This document shows, in pieces, positions 1 to 12,025 of a stretch of DNA of 59,345 nucleotides. Origin of the DNA: Selaginella moellendorffii (taxonomy: Eukaryota > Streptophyta > Lycopodiopsida > Selaginellales > Selaginellaceae); NCBI RefSeq assembly GCF_000143415.4, contig NW_003314366.1:479886-539230 (forward strand), read 5' to 3'. A program made the translations under genes and the position numbers. The notes below the pieces were generated by a model. The model ran no database searches and had not been told where the DNA came from. It saw only the letters and a program-made list of their open reading frames with translations. Position 1 is the first letter of the stretch, and each line of letters starts with the position of its first letter.

Positions 1-632
1 GAGACCGAGACAAGGACCGAGACTAAGACCGAGACCAAGATCGGGACTGAGACCAAGACCGAGACCGAGGCTGAGACCGAGGCCGAGTCCGAGTTCGAGT
101 CCGAGTTCGAGTTCGAGTCTGAGAGGGTGAAAGCCCAAAGCGTTCTTCTCTCAGACCCTAGGGGGTTTAGTGAGCTCCAAAAGTATAGTAAGGGGGAGGA
201 TTGTAGTGGAGCCAGTTTGGCCAAGAAAGGCCAGTTTGGCCCAGAAAGGCTGTACCCAGTGTTGGGTGATGAGTTGCCCACTGGGAAGTCCAAGACTAGA
301 GTGAACACAAACTAACAAGTGGGGTAGCTTGGTGAAGTGTTCAAGAGCCACCTCTAGTTCCCCTAGGAGATCAACTGGCCGATGCTCCCAGTCCAAGTGT
401 GGGTGGCACTACCTACTTAGATACCAGACGTGGCTCAATGGAACCTCACTCTAAGCCGATGGCTAGAGCACCCAAAAGTGAAATGCGGGGAGAGTACCCA
501 TGAGGCTTGTGTAAGACCACGGTGTTCCTAAATGTTGTCCCAAATGCCTAGACTGTGGAAAGGAAGAGGAATACCCCTTTGGTGTAGTGACCAAGGATAC
601 AGTCGTGTGGTGAGGAAGTCCCAGAGGACCGT

Positions 633-925
633 GGACCGAGATGGAGTCCGAGATGGAGTCCGAGATAGACCTGAGATGGAGTCTAAGATGGACCCAAGAT
701 GGAGTCCAAGATGGACCCGAGATGGAGTCCGAGATGGAGTCCGAGATGGAGTCTGAGATGGACCTGAGATGGAATCCGAGATGGAGTCCGAGAAGGACCC
801 AAGATGGAGTCTGAGATGGACCCGAGATGGACTCCGAGATGGAGTCCGAGAAGGACCCAAGATGGAGTCTGAGATGGACCTGAGATGGAATCTGAGATGG
901 AGTCCGAGAAGGACCCAAGATGGAG
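633..925. repeat. 12-bp minisatellite (GATGGAGTCCGA-type)
   Basis: Tandem 11-12-bp units such as GATGGAGTCCGA and GATGGACCCGA, in variable order, with some units changed to AAGGACCCAA. The same unit on the other strand occurs in the LTR copies at about 21,605-21,770 and 40,365-40,830. Array length differs among the three copies, so it behaves as a VNTR inside the LTR. Confidence 0.85.
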
Positions 926-1115
926 TTCGAGGTCGAGACTGAGACCGGACCGAGACCGAGACCGGGACCGAGACCAAGACCGAGACCGAGGCCAAGGCTG
1001 AGGCTAAGCCCAAGCCCGAGTCCGAGTTCGAGTCCGAGTCCAAGTCCGAGTCTGAGTCCGAGTCCGAGTCCGAGTCCGAGTCCGAGTTCGAGTCCGAGTC
1101 CGAGTTTGAGTCTGA
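926..1115. repeat. 6-bp minisatellite (GAGTCC / GAGACC)
   Basis: Hexamer array of GAGACC followed by GAGTCC units. Related arrays are at 1-120, 21,470-21,605 (as GGACTC) and 40,245-40,370. It produces long low-complexity frames on both strands, none of which I regard as a gene. Confidence 0.85.
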
Positions 1116-2112
1116 GAGGGTGAAAGCCCAAAGCGTTTGTCTCCCAAACCTTGGGGGGTTTGATGAGCTCCAAAAGTATAGTAGGGGGAGGACTACAGTG
1201 GAGCCAGTTTGGCCAAGAAAGGCTAGTTTGGCCCAGGAAGGTTGTACCTAGTGTTGGGTGATGATCTACCCACTAGGAAGTCCAAGACTAGAGTGAACAC
1301 GGACTGACAAACAGGGTAGCTTGGTGAAGTGTTCAAGAGTCGGCTCTAGTTCCTTCGGGAGATCGACTGGCCGATGCTCCTAGTCCAAGTGTGGGTGGCA
1401 CTACCTACTTGGATACCTGGTGTGGCTTAACAGAACCTCGCTCTAAGCCCACAGTTAGAGCACCCAAAGGCGGAAGGCAGGGAGAGTACCCACGAGGCTC
1501 GCGTAAGGCCACGGTGTTCCGAAAGGTTGCCCCAAGGTCCCAGACTGTGAAAAGGAAGAGGAGCCGTCCTATAGCATAGAGACCAAGGATACAGTCATGT
1601 GAGGAGGAAGCCCCAGAGGACCGTGGGACTTAGTGGTCGGGCCGGTGGGCCTTGATCCAGTGGCAATGTTGGTGAACACAGCCATGGGCAGAAAGAGACT
1701 TGGTGGGGACCGGAAAGGGGATATTGGGGAAGGCTATTCCCCATGTCTGTGGACATCCTAAGGATGCTAAGGAGTGGATCTGGGATGATCACTCATGGAC
1801 AGATGGCCCAGTCTTTGAGAGACGGGACTGTGGTGTAGGTGGTGTCAGACCACCGGTGTGACCAAGGTGAATGGGCATGGCCTTAGTGTAATGGGCTGAT
1901 GTGTCGGTGGTACTTTGGGCTGTCGGTCATGGGATCAGACATGTGAAGCACTTGGACCAAGTGCAAAGGTTGAGTGGCGGGGATGCCATTCTTAGGGCTA
2001 GCAAGCCCAAGTCCAAAATAGAACTTATAGAGGTTGTGAGTGAGACTCTTCCAAGTGGTTGAAGGTGTGGTTAAGTGACTAAAGTAGAATGGAAAAAAAT
2101 TAGTCACTTACA

Positions 2113-5100
2113 TTGGCATCCACTATTTCTAAGTGGAGGCTTTAGCATCAACAATGTTTTGTTGGTGCTGCTATAGTGGAAGCTCTAGACATTAAGATTC
2201 TTTTAAGAAATGAAGAGCCACGGGAGGAAGTCAATAACCCTTTTGCTCTTCTTTCAGGAGTATCATTAAAAGGTTCACTTGGCACTAATTCATCTAGTAT
2301 TTACTTTCTAAACCTATTTTTATAACAAAAGGTCTTTTATTATTCTTTTTGTATTAATTAATATAGGCTTAGATATCTTTTATTGCTTGGCCTGTTACTA
2401 AACATTGTCATCTATATTTGCATCATGTAGCAAAGCCAGTCTTTATTCTCTATGACAATAGATGTACACATACATTTAAGTGAGATAAGGTAAACTTAGT
2501 TGTATGTATGGGCAATCTTAAGCTTGAGCTTTAATTATTGTGAATGGTGCCAAGTCAAGCTTTTGACTTCATCCCTTATATGGATTAGTTGTGGTGCAAT
2601 CATGCCAAATATGACTTTGAGATTTTTCCCTTTTCTTTTATACTTCTTTATTTCCTTTCATTTTTGTTCTACTTTGTCTCTTAACTTTAACTGTAATGGT
2701 CCTCATGGAGGAGTATGCTGATCTCTTCGACTTTGACCTATTCTTTAAGGCCAAGATTGTAATATATTATCCTATTCCAACTGGGGATGCTCATCTACTC
2801 AAGGTTTTTATTTGTCATCAATCACCAAAAAAGATCAACATTTTATGTGTAAATGTTAAAGAGATGTTGGAGAAGGGTGTTATCTAAAAATCATGGAATC
2901 TTTAGGTTTATGAACCTCATCTTGTCACAAAGCCTAATGGGAGTATTTGTTTCTACATTGACTATTGACTATTAAATGAAGTGACTATCTTAGATATATA
3001 TCTTCTTCTTTACACTATTAATCTTCTAGATCGTTTGGGGAGAAATTGTTGATTCATCAAATTAAATCTTGTTTTTAGGTGTTGACAAGTGCCGATTGCC
3101 AAGAACAATGTTCCCAAAATTGCTTTTTGTATAGCATTTTCTTTATATAAGTTTTTGGTGATGCCATTTGATATAAACAATATTTCAATGACTTTCCAGT
3201 GAATGATGGACAAGGTTCTCTACAATATGTCAAATGTGACTAATAACTTAATTGATGATGCCTTGATCCACTTTGAGGGGATGTAGAAGGAGCACATTTG
3301 TGATGTTCATAAGGTGTTGGTTCACTTGCGGAAAGTTAGTTTAAAGCTAAAGTGGTCGAAGTGCATGTTTAAGTTTTAAGACACGACTTATATTGGATAC
3401 TATATTTCTTATGAAGGTTTACAAATTGATCATGATAAACTTGTAATTGTATTTTGAAGTGTATAAATAATATACAACGCTTCTTGGGCAATGTGCAATA
3501 TCTCGGTCATTTTGTTAATTATCTTTTTGATCACATTGCACTATTGTAAATGTTATTAAAGTTGTCAACATTATCTTTCATCTAGTCTAAGAACTGCAAA
3601 TAGGCATTTATGGATCTTAAAGAGTTGTTAACAACTCCTTCAATTTTAGAGTATCCTGACTACATTTGACTTTTCATTTTGCATATAAATGCTTTGGATA
3701 TTGATCTTAGAGTTGTTTTAATGCAAGAAAGTACTAATATGCTTGGTCAACATCATCCCATTACATATATCAACCATATATTATAACTAGCAGAGGTGAA
3801 CTCCTCCACAATAGAGGAGTGTTTAGTAGTAGTTTAGGGTTTTGAGAAGCTTTATGCATATTTGCATGATTCTTAGACATTACGAAAAGGTGATCATGCT
3901 GTGGTTACTTTGTTATTGAAACAAATAAACTTAATTAACCGTACAGTTTAGTGGGTTATGAAGCTTCAAATATATGATTTTGAGATTGTTCATTACCCAA
4001 AAATTTTTATAATTGATGCTAATGCCCTTTTTGGAGCTCTTCTCCCTTCTTCACTCTTTTCTCCTATTCCTAATGAGCATATTGTTTTAGTATCAATGGA
4101 TTTTCTAAACAAGGATTTCATGTCATTGACAGTTGGTATATATGATGTTCAGTGTTCATAATGTGTAGAGCAAAATTTACCTTCTCTTGACAAAGTTCAT
4201 AAACCTCAAAAAATTAAACTTTGGATCCAAAATCTTTGTAAAGGGTTTAAGAATTTTGCATCATTTGTTGATAATTTATTATTTTGGCATTTATATTCTT
4301 AATATCACTTTAAAAATGACCTTCTTTATTTGATAGGGATGGATCTTGATGATTATTTATGGTTAGTGGTGCTTTTGACCTTTATTCTATGCTTTATCTA
4401 TGCTTACCATAATTCATCTATTTTAGGCAGATATATAGGATATTGTCATATGACTAAGAAGCTACATAAGTCGTTTTATTAGCTAGAGATGCAACATAAT
4501 GTTATATTGTATGTGCATAGCTATGTTTGGTGCTAAGCTAGTAATACTCCCCTTTATGCTGCGAAGGACAAGTTGAAGTTAATTGCAATTTCATATTTAT
4601 TTAAATTGGTGGCATTTGATTTCATAAAGCCTTTTCCACTATTGATTACTAGCAATGAGTATATTATTATTGTTTCTGACTATTTGACTCGTTATGTGGA
4701 AATTGGTGCTCTTACTAATGCATTTGTAACTACTATTGGATATTTTCTCCTCAATTGAGTGGTATTTTAGCATTTCTATTTGAAGTTGATTCTCTCGGAT
4801 AATGATTTCATATTTATAGTTGAGGCATTTTATGTTTTAACATCTCAATTGGGGATACACCATAATTTCATAGATGAATGGTTTGGTGGAATAGCTCATT
4901 CAAACCTTCAAAGGGATGATTATGAAGTATGTAAACTTTCAACATTCAAATTAAGATGGTTATTTACCATCTCTTTGGTATGCATATGTCATAAGAGTAT
5001 AGAATTCTATTAGTGCTTCATCATATAAACTTTTATATAGTCATAATCTGATACTACCAATGGAGTTAAGTTTACCTTTGTGGTTACCACAAGCTATTGA

Positions 5101-5844
5101 TGTTATGTCCTTGGATTAGTATTTAATAAACATTCTTCCACTAGTTCAAGTAGAGTTTACTAAATACTTGGGGTGTGTACAAGTGAGAAAATAATACACT
5201 ACAACTCCTATCATCGTTCATCTACAAAGTACAAAGTGGATGACATGGTGTTAATTCATTTTCCCAATCTTATGTTATGTAATTTGTTTAAAGGGCTTCT
5301 TGCTTAGTGGAAGGGACTGTATCGAGTGTTGTGGTAAGTTTGACCACAAATTTATAAGGTTGGGCATGATGTTCAACAAGTAAATCCTTCAAAAATTGTG
5401 TATGTGCAGCAGCTAAAGTACTTCATACAAAGGGATTAATAATAACTAACACCACCTACAAATCCACTAGTGCCTCCTTTTAATATTCCTTTAGATCCCA
5501 GCCTATCAACTAAAGAAACCTAATAACTTTCCATCCTTTTGAGAGGAGGAAATGATATAAAGTCCAAGTGTATGGTTATGATACTATATACTAATATTGA
5601 TCTATATTATTTTTAGTAAACTATAAAATTTTATAAATAAATTATGATGACTTTTAATTTATAAATTTGTCAATAAATAAAAGGAAAATGCTTATTTGTT
5701 TTCACTTTTATTATTATTAGATTAAATTGTTAGTTATAGTAAATTTTGTGATACTTAAGTTGTTATTTTGGAAAAACCACCCATCTCAATACTATTTAAA
5801 CTCAAGAACATTTACTTTTATGTTATTCTGAGAGGATGGGATGA
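2113..5844 (+). mobile_element. Decayed Ty3/gypsy retrotransposon, copy A (plus strand)
   Basis: AT-rich remnant of gag-pol on the plus strand. Recognisable pieces in order are: the end of gag (about 2,145-2,290), a fragment just before reverse transcriptase ending in KEMLEKGVI (2,696-2,884), RNase H-like words around 3,680-3,900, an integrase-like fragment with FDFIKPFPLLITSNEY and SDYLTRYVE (4,573-4,758), and a further integrase piece (4,780-5,010, LILSDNDFIF). Stops and frameshifts interrupt every domain. Copy B (6.1-10.8 kb, minus strand) aligns with it and retains some residues better. Purine-rich tracts followed by LTR-like starts occur near 5,537 and 5,830. It is inactive. Confidence 0.7.
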
Positions 5845-6155
5845 TGTGAGGTCCAAGTGTATAGTTACGATATTATATATTAACATTAGTGTAGTGGGAT
5901 TTTAGTAGCTGTTAGATTGGTTTCAATCTAAATCACTCACTCCTGTGTATAAGTTAGGGTTTTTGGGCTAATTAATAGGCATATACTCACAATTTGAAAT
6001 AAAGAAAATAAAAAACACATTATTTGAGTGTATAGAATATAGAAATAGAATAAAGAAATATGCATATCAATTAGCTCAAAAACACTAGTTTATATACAGG
6101 AGTGAGTGGTTTGAATTCAAACCAATCTGATAGCTATTAATCTCATTATGCTAAT
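5845..6155. repeat. Abutting LTR remnants of gypsy copies A and B (inverted)
   Basis: TGTGAGGTCCAAGTGTATAG at about 5,845 starts an LTR-like sequence that includes a GGGTTTTTGGGCTAATT segment near 5,955. Its inverse appears at about 6,065-6,150. The same LTR occurs, reversed, at about 10,640-10,805. So the 3' LTR of copy A and the 3' LTR of copy B meet tail to tail here. The exact inner boundary cannot be placed by eye. Confidence 0.5.
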
Positions 6156-6382
6156 GGAAAACTATCAAGGTTCTCTCGTTGATGGGCTAGGATTTGGAGG
6201 AACATCAGGAGAAGGCATCTATAGATTTGTAGGTGGTACTAGTTGTTCATGATCCCTTTATACAAAGTATTTCAAATATTGCACATGCACAATTTTTCTA
6301 GAGGATTGGTCTATTGAACATCATGTTGAACCTCATAAACTTGCAATCCAACTTATTGCAACACTTGATACGGTCCTTTTCA

Positions 6383-7194
6383 CTAAGCAAGGAGCTCCTT
6401 AAATAAACCACGTACTGTAAGATGGGGAAAAAAGACTAACATCAAGTCATCTATTTTGTATTCCATAGGTGGATGATAATAGGAGTTGCAGGACCATTGT
6501 TGTCCCATTTGTACGCGGCCTAGGTGTTTGGCAAATTCTTTTTCGACAAGTGGAAGAATGCTCGTCAAATACTGATCCCACAACCTAGCATCGGTAGCTT
6601 GTGATTATCGCAAAAGTAAACCTAACTTCATTGGTAATATTGGATCATAACTATATAAAAGTTTATATGGTGAAGCATCAATAGAACTTTACACCTCTGT
6701 GCTATATGTATACTAAAAAAATAGCAAATAACCATCCCCATCCGAATGCTGAAAGTTCACGTACTTCACAATTATCCCTTTGAATATCTGAACGAGCAGT
6801 TCCACCAAACTGTTTGATTGTGATGATAAGCACTTGTAAAAGTGTGGTGTATTGCCAACCAAGATGTCAAAACATAAAATACCTCAGCCATAAATGTGTG
6901 ACTATTATCTAAAAGAATCTACTCTGGATAAGAATGCTGGAACACTAGTCGATTGAGGAGGAAGTATCCAACAACAGTTGCAAAGGTGCTAGCAAGAGCA
7001 CCAACTTCTACCTAACAAGTCAAATAGATAGAAGCAATAATAACATACTCTTTGCCAAGAGTCGATCGTGAAAAAAGTCTTATAAGATCAAATGCCACAA
7101 ACTCAAATGAACGAGAAATTGCAATTGACTCCAGCCATCCTTCCACAGTACGAGTGGGAGTATTACAAGCTTGGCACCATACGCAGCTACGCAT
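6383..7194 (-). pseudogene. Integrase fragments of gypsy copy B
   Basis: Minus-strand fragments resemble the integrase zinc-finger/core start (7,012-7,194, with VWCQACNTPT and FEFVAFDLIRLF) and the region after the core (6,383-6,583, LPLVEKEFAKHLG, then YKIDDLMLV). The D,D-35-E core is not intact in one frame. A fragment at 7,751-7,972 (MHVDAYDIGLRGILMQ) corresponds to the start of RNase H. Confidence 0.65.
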
Positions 7195-8375
7195 ATACTA
7201 GATAACATCACTTCGCATCTTTGGCCATTAAAAAGACCTACACAGCTTCACAGTCACACGACAATGTCCCATATACCCACATGAAATAGAAAAATCATGG
7301 TAGATATGAAGAAACCATGGAATGAAGATTGAAGGCACTACTAGCTATAAATGATCATTGGGATCTGTCCCTAAAAAATAAAGAAGGTCATTTTCAAGGC
7401 AATATTGAGAATGTAAATGCCGGAATAGTAAGCCATAAGCAAGTGATGTAGGATTCTCAAAGCCTTTGAATCCATGGCTCAATCTTTTGAGCCTCGTAAG
7501 CCCTATCAAGAGAAGGTAAATCTTGCTCTGCACCTTATAAACATTGAACGTCAATCCTTATATAGAAAATCCACAGATGCTAGAACAATAGGCTCATCAA
7601 AAACATAAGAAGAGAGCAAAGAAGAAAGAAGAGCTCGAAAAAGGGCATTAGCATCAGTTATAGAACTCCCTGGGTGATAAACAACATCAAAATCATATAT
7701 CTGAAGTTTTAAAACCTATTGACCAATACGACGAACTAAATTCTTTTGCTTCAATAATGAAGTAACAGTAGCATGATCACCTTCCAGTAACATTTGAGAA
7801 CCATGTATACCAAATTGCTACTAAACACTCCTTCTCTATCTTGGAGTAGTTCACCTCTACTGGTTGTAATGTATACTATATATATATATAATGGATGGCC
7901 CTGACCAGGCATACATGGGCTCTCTTGCATCAATATACCTCTAAGACCAATATCATAAGCATCCACATGCAAAATGAAAGGTCAAATGTAGTCAAGATAT
8001 GCCAAAATTAGAGGAGTTATCAATAACTCCTTGAGATTCATGAATTTCCGCTCACAGTTTGCAAACTAAATGAAAGATGATATTAATGACTTCAACAACG
8101 CTTGCAACGGTGCAATGCAATCAGAAAGATGATCCATAAAAAAACTGAGATACTGCATCTTACCCATAAAGCACTACATATCATTCACACACTTCAGAAT
8201 AGGGAATTTTAGAATAGCCATAAATTTGTTAGGATCAACTTGTAAATTGTTATGAGAAATACAGTACCTAAGATAAGTCATATCTTTAGACCCAAACACA
8301 CTTTGACCACTTTAGCTTTAAACCAACTTCCTGTAACCGATTTAACACTTTACGAACATTGCGGTTGTGTTCCTC

Positions 8376-8798
8376 CTATGTCCCCTCTAAGTGGATTAAG
8401 ACATCATTGATGAAGTCAGCAGTCACCTTTGGCATATCGCAAAGAACCTCGTCCATCATCTGCTGGAAAGTTACTAAAGTATTACTCAAACCAAACAGCA
8501 TCATTAAGAACTCGTATAAACCAAACGATGTATAAAAAGTAGTCTTAGGAATCTCTTCTTCAGCCATTGGTACTTGCCAATACCTAGAAGCAAAATCTAA
8601 CTTAGTGAGTTAATGACTTCTTCCCAAACGATCCAAGAGATTAACAGTGTGAGGAAAAAGGTATATATCTAGGATCGTCACTTTGTTTAATGGATGATAG
8701 TCGATGTAAAAATGAATACTCCCATTAGGCTTTGTTACAAGATGAGGTTCACATACCCAAGGACTCTGCAACTTTTGAATAACACCCTTTTCTAACAT
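8376..8798 (-). pseudogene. Reverse transcriptase fragment of gypsy copy B
   Basis: Two adjoining minus-strand frames carry reverse transcriptase motifs. The upstream one (8,610-8,798) has KGVIQKLQSPWVCEPHLVTK and DYHPLNKVTI, as in the finger region of Ty3 enzymes. The downstream one (8,376-8,567) has FYTSFGLYEFLMMLFGLSN and FQQMMDEVL. The catalytic box that should read F-x-D-D reads FINDVLIH, so one of the two aspartates is lost. An in-frame stop separates the pieces. It is a dead copy. Confidence 0.8.
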
Positions 8799-10805
8799 CT
8801 CCTTGACATTTGTATGTAAAATCTTGATCTCTTTAGGTGGCTAACGACGAACAGAAACTTTAATTGGATGAGCATCCCTAGTTGAAATTGGATGAAGTGT
8901 GGCAATCTTGGCCCCAGATGATAAGTCAAATTCAAAAAGATTGGCATACTCCTTTATAAGTCAATCAACTACTATAACACAAAGACAGTCAAAGGGATCA
9001 GAAAAGGGATGAGCAGAACAAAACGGAAACACAGAAGGAAGTAATGAGGAGACAAAAGTAATAGAAGTAAAGGTAAAAGGAAAAGGACGAAGAGGTATGA
9101 AAGTGAGAGGAATAGATGAAATATATGGAAGTATGAGATAAAGGGGAGAAGCCTCAAAGTCACACTTAGCATAATTGCACTGCAACTAATCTATACCAAG
9201 GATGAGGTCAAAAGCTTAACTCAGCACCACCCGCAATAACTGCAACTCAAGCTCGAAATTGCTTACACACACAATTAGGTCTACCTCATCCCGTGCACAT
9301 GCATGTATACAACTGTTGCCATAAAGAATGAAAACTAACTCTACCGCACGACACAAATGTAAATAGCAATGTGTGGCAACAAGTCAAGCAATAGAAGATA
9401 AACTCAAACCTATATCAACTAACATGAAAAGAATAATAAGAAACCTTTTGTTATAAAAATGAGCTTAGAAAATAAACACTAAATGAATTGGTGCCAAGTG
9501 AACCCCTTGATGATACTCCCAAAAAAAAAAAAAAGGGCCACTAACTTATTCGCGCAAAGTCCCTCTATTACTCACGTGACTCCTTGTTTCTTGGATGCAT
9601 CTCGGTGTTAACACCTTCCATTGCAGCAGCACTAATAGAACATTGTTAATGCCAAGATCTTCATGCAAGAAATGGAGGCCACTAATCCAGAAAATACCAA
9701 CAACGCTGATAAGTGTGATCAACTTCATCACATGCTTAATAGCGAACATCATGGCCATAACCATGTCCTCGCCCCTGTTCTTGAATTCGAGTAGCAATAG
9801 CATCAACCTTCATTGGAACAAGACCATCTCCCATAAGAAGTGGAGTTGAAGGACATACAACGAGAAGTGGAAGAAGTGACATCTTATAACATTGTGCCAA
9901 ATGAAGAACATTATCAAGGGTGGTTAGAGCAAGTGCATGCACAAGTTCTACAAGATTTTCGGAAACAAATGCTAAATTGCATCACCGACTCAGATGGCTA
10001 TTGGAAGGCATTATCACAATTGTTGACATGTCCGAATGTGCATTTAAAGGCGTCCAGGAGAATACTCCAATCCTCACAAGTGGCTGCACACAAACAATTA
10101 TACCATTGCAATGCCGTCCCTTGGAAACATGTGGGAAACTTATGCAAATGTTGAGCATCATTCTAAGGATAATATGTAGCAATCACTGTGAAGTGATCAA
10201 ACTAATGGTACACATCATCCCTAGGATTCTCGCAAATGAACTCCAACTGAATGTGAAGATTAGCACCAAGAGCAGAAGGAGCTGTACCACATGCCATGAA
10301 TGCTGCCATCAATTGAGTTTGGTTGTTCAACTACAATCACATAGCATTTAGCAATTGCACCAATTATTACTCCAGAGTCAAAGGAGGAGAAGATTGCTAC
10401 TTTGCCATGAAGATGAATGAAAAGGAAAGAGCAAAAGAAATGACATGAAAAAAAAAAACTAAAAAAAAGGGAGATCTAAACAATGTAAAAGCTAGATCTA
10501 AACTAAAATCTTGAAAGGAAAGAATAAAATAATAGAAAAAACTAGATTTAAACGATGTAAAAGCTAGATCTAAACCAAAATCCCAAATCCAAGCACTCCT
10601 TAGGAACAATCAAATGTGCCTATCAATGCTGCCAATGTGAGTGCATGGAATATAAAAAAGGAATACAGTGTCTATCAATTAGCCCAAAAACCCTACTTTA
10701 TATACAAGAGCAAATGGTCTAGATTGAAACTAATATGATAATTACCAAAATCCCACTACGCTAATATTAGTATATAGCATTGTAGTTATACACTTGGACC
10801 TCACA

Positions 10806-12025
10806 AAATCAATTATTATATAATTAATTTTAGCATTTAAAAGTTTTTAGAAATAATAATAATAATATTTTTTCTTGTAAAATAAGCAAGAGGATGCCCA
10901 TTTTGAGAACATGTGATACTTGTATAGACATCAATATCATTAAACTATTGTGTTCTGAAACTAACTTTGCAAACTCAAGCTATAAATTAATTTATATTAA
11001 TACTATATTTTTTATAATTACCTTTTACCTGAAACACCATTTAGTGAAAAACTTATATAGAAATAAGGTACTCAATCAATAGGGATTGCTATATCAATCT
11101 GCTAGAGCTAGATATTCTCTAGAGCTAGATATTTTCTGGGAAAATTGGATAGGGGTGGTGATATATTTAAGGTATATTCTTAACACCCATCAGTTTTAAT
11201 GTTAATATTCTTGCTTATCACTAATATGAAGTCTCTAAATTTTGGCAGTCATCTTGGGTCAAAATGTCTTTCTTATAGCAATAATCCTAGCAAGTGAGTA
11301 ACAATGACCTTTCTACTAGCTGCAAGACCTCAACCCCAAGTTGAGGGCTCCCTCCCAGCTGAAAGTTTCTATTATAGTTCATTCAATCAGAAGAAAAATA
11401 TAGTTTTAATCCATTCTTGATGATGGAATAAATGTGCCTGGAGGTAAGCCCTAGCTGGCAATGACCTGACCTGACCTGACCCCAGCCAGCCACAACATCT
11501 CTCGGTACAAAATTAGCACTTGGATGTTAGGTAGAGCTACTTACATACTCATATTTGAATTGAAAGATTTGTGCTTTCTACAGCCAACAACCCACCAAAA
11601 ATCACTTAACACTTAATACTAGCATGAAAAATTTATATAGTATATGAAAGAAAATAATTTACCATGCGTTGCATGTAACAACACTTGGTTTGCTTAATAG
11701 TAATGTTATTCCTACTTACTAATTCAATTGATCAAATAAAATTTATAATTATAAGTATGTTTTAACACAAGATTATTGCATATCAACAGTAGAATAAAAA
11801 AGAATATACTAAAAAGGGTTTAAGAAAGTTTATAAATTATAAACACAAGATTAATCTAAATGAATAATAACCGTTAGATAGTAGAATATCCTAGAATATC
11901 TAAGCATATTTCTAGGTATATCCACTTGCTTAAGCAAACCAATAATAACAAATATTATTCACAAGCTAATAAGCAATAGTTTTGCAGTTGTCAAGGTTTA
12001 GGGCAAACGGAACAAGGGAGGTAAA
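10806..12025. other. AT-rich spacer upstream of the PPR gene
   Basis: No convincing gene. There is a short imperfect duplication (TAGAGCTAGATATT, about 11,101-11,135) and a 5-bp tandem run (TGACC, about 11,463-11,482). The promoter of the PPR gene at 12,026 should lie in the last few hundred bases, but I could not single out a TATA element. Confidence 0.5.

Larger units (their letters stand above)
1..2112 (+). repeat. LTR of retrotransposon R, internally duplicated
   Basis: This stretch is the reverse-complement counterpart of the LTR at 39,251-41,049 and ends at the same terminus (TAGTCACTTACA, 2,101-2,112). The LTR body is present twice. One copy (about 110-632) and another (about 1,110-1,625) share the segment that starts with GAGAGGGTGAAAGCCCAAAG. 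They are joined through a minisatellite block near the words GGACCGTGG. The beginning of the LTR lies outside the window. Open frames here (such as 463-1,173 on the minus strand) arise only because the 6- and 12-bp repeats are multiples of three. I see no gene. Confidence 0.75.
6156..10805 (-). mobile_element. Decayed Ty3/gypsy retrotransposon, copy B (minus strand)
   Basis: Minus-strand remnant. The 5' LTR remnant lies at about 10,640-10,805, a gag-like region at about 9,545-10,400, then pol. A run of 14 A bases near 9,521 and several AT-rich tracts mark decay. Plus-strand frames at 9,595-10,351 are shadows. The order of domains is as in an autonomous Ty3/gypsy element, but all frames are broken. 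Confidence 0.7.

Noticed and set aside
463-1173. A 236-residue minus-strand frame and similar long frames at 21,249-22,016 and 39,973-41,063
   Set aside because: They lie in 6- and 12-bp minisatellites, are open in several frames and on both strands, and translate to simple Leu-Gly, Ser-Pro-Arg or Asp-Ser runs.
9595-10351. Plus-strand frames of 84-143 residues
   Set aside because: They are antisense to the gag region of the decayed minus-strand gypsy copy and share no motif with known proteins.
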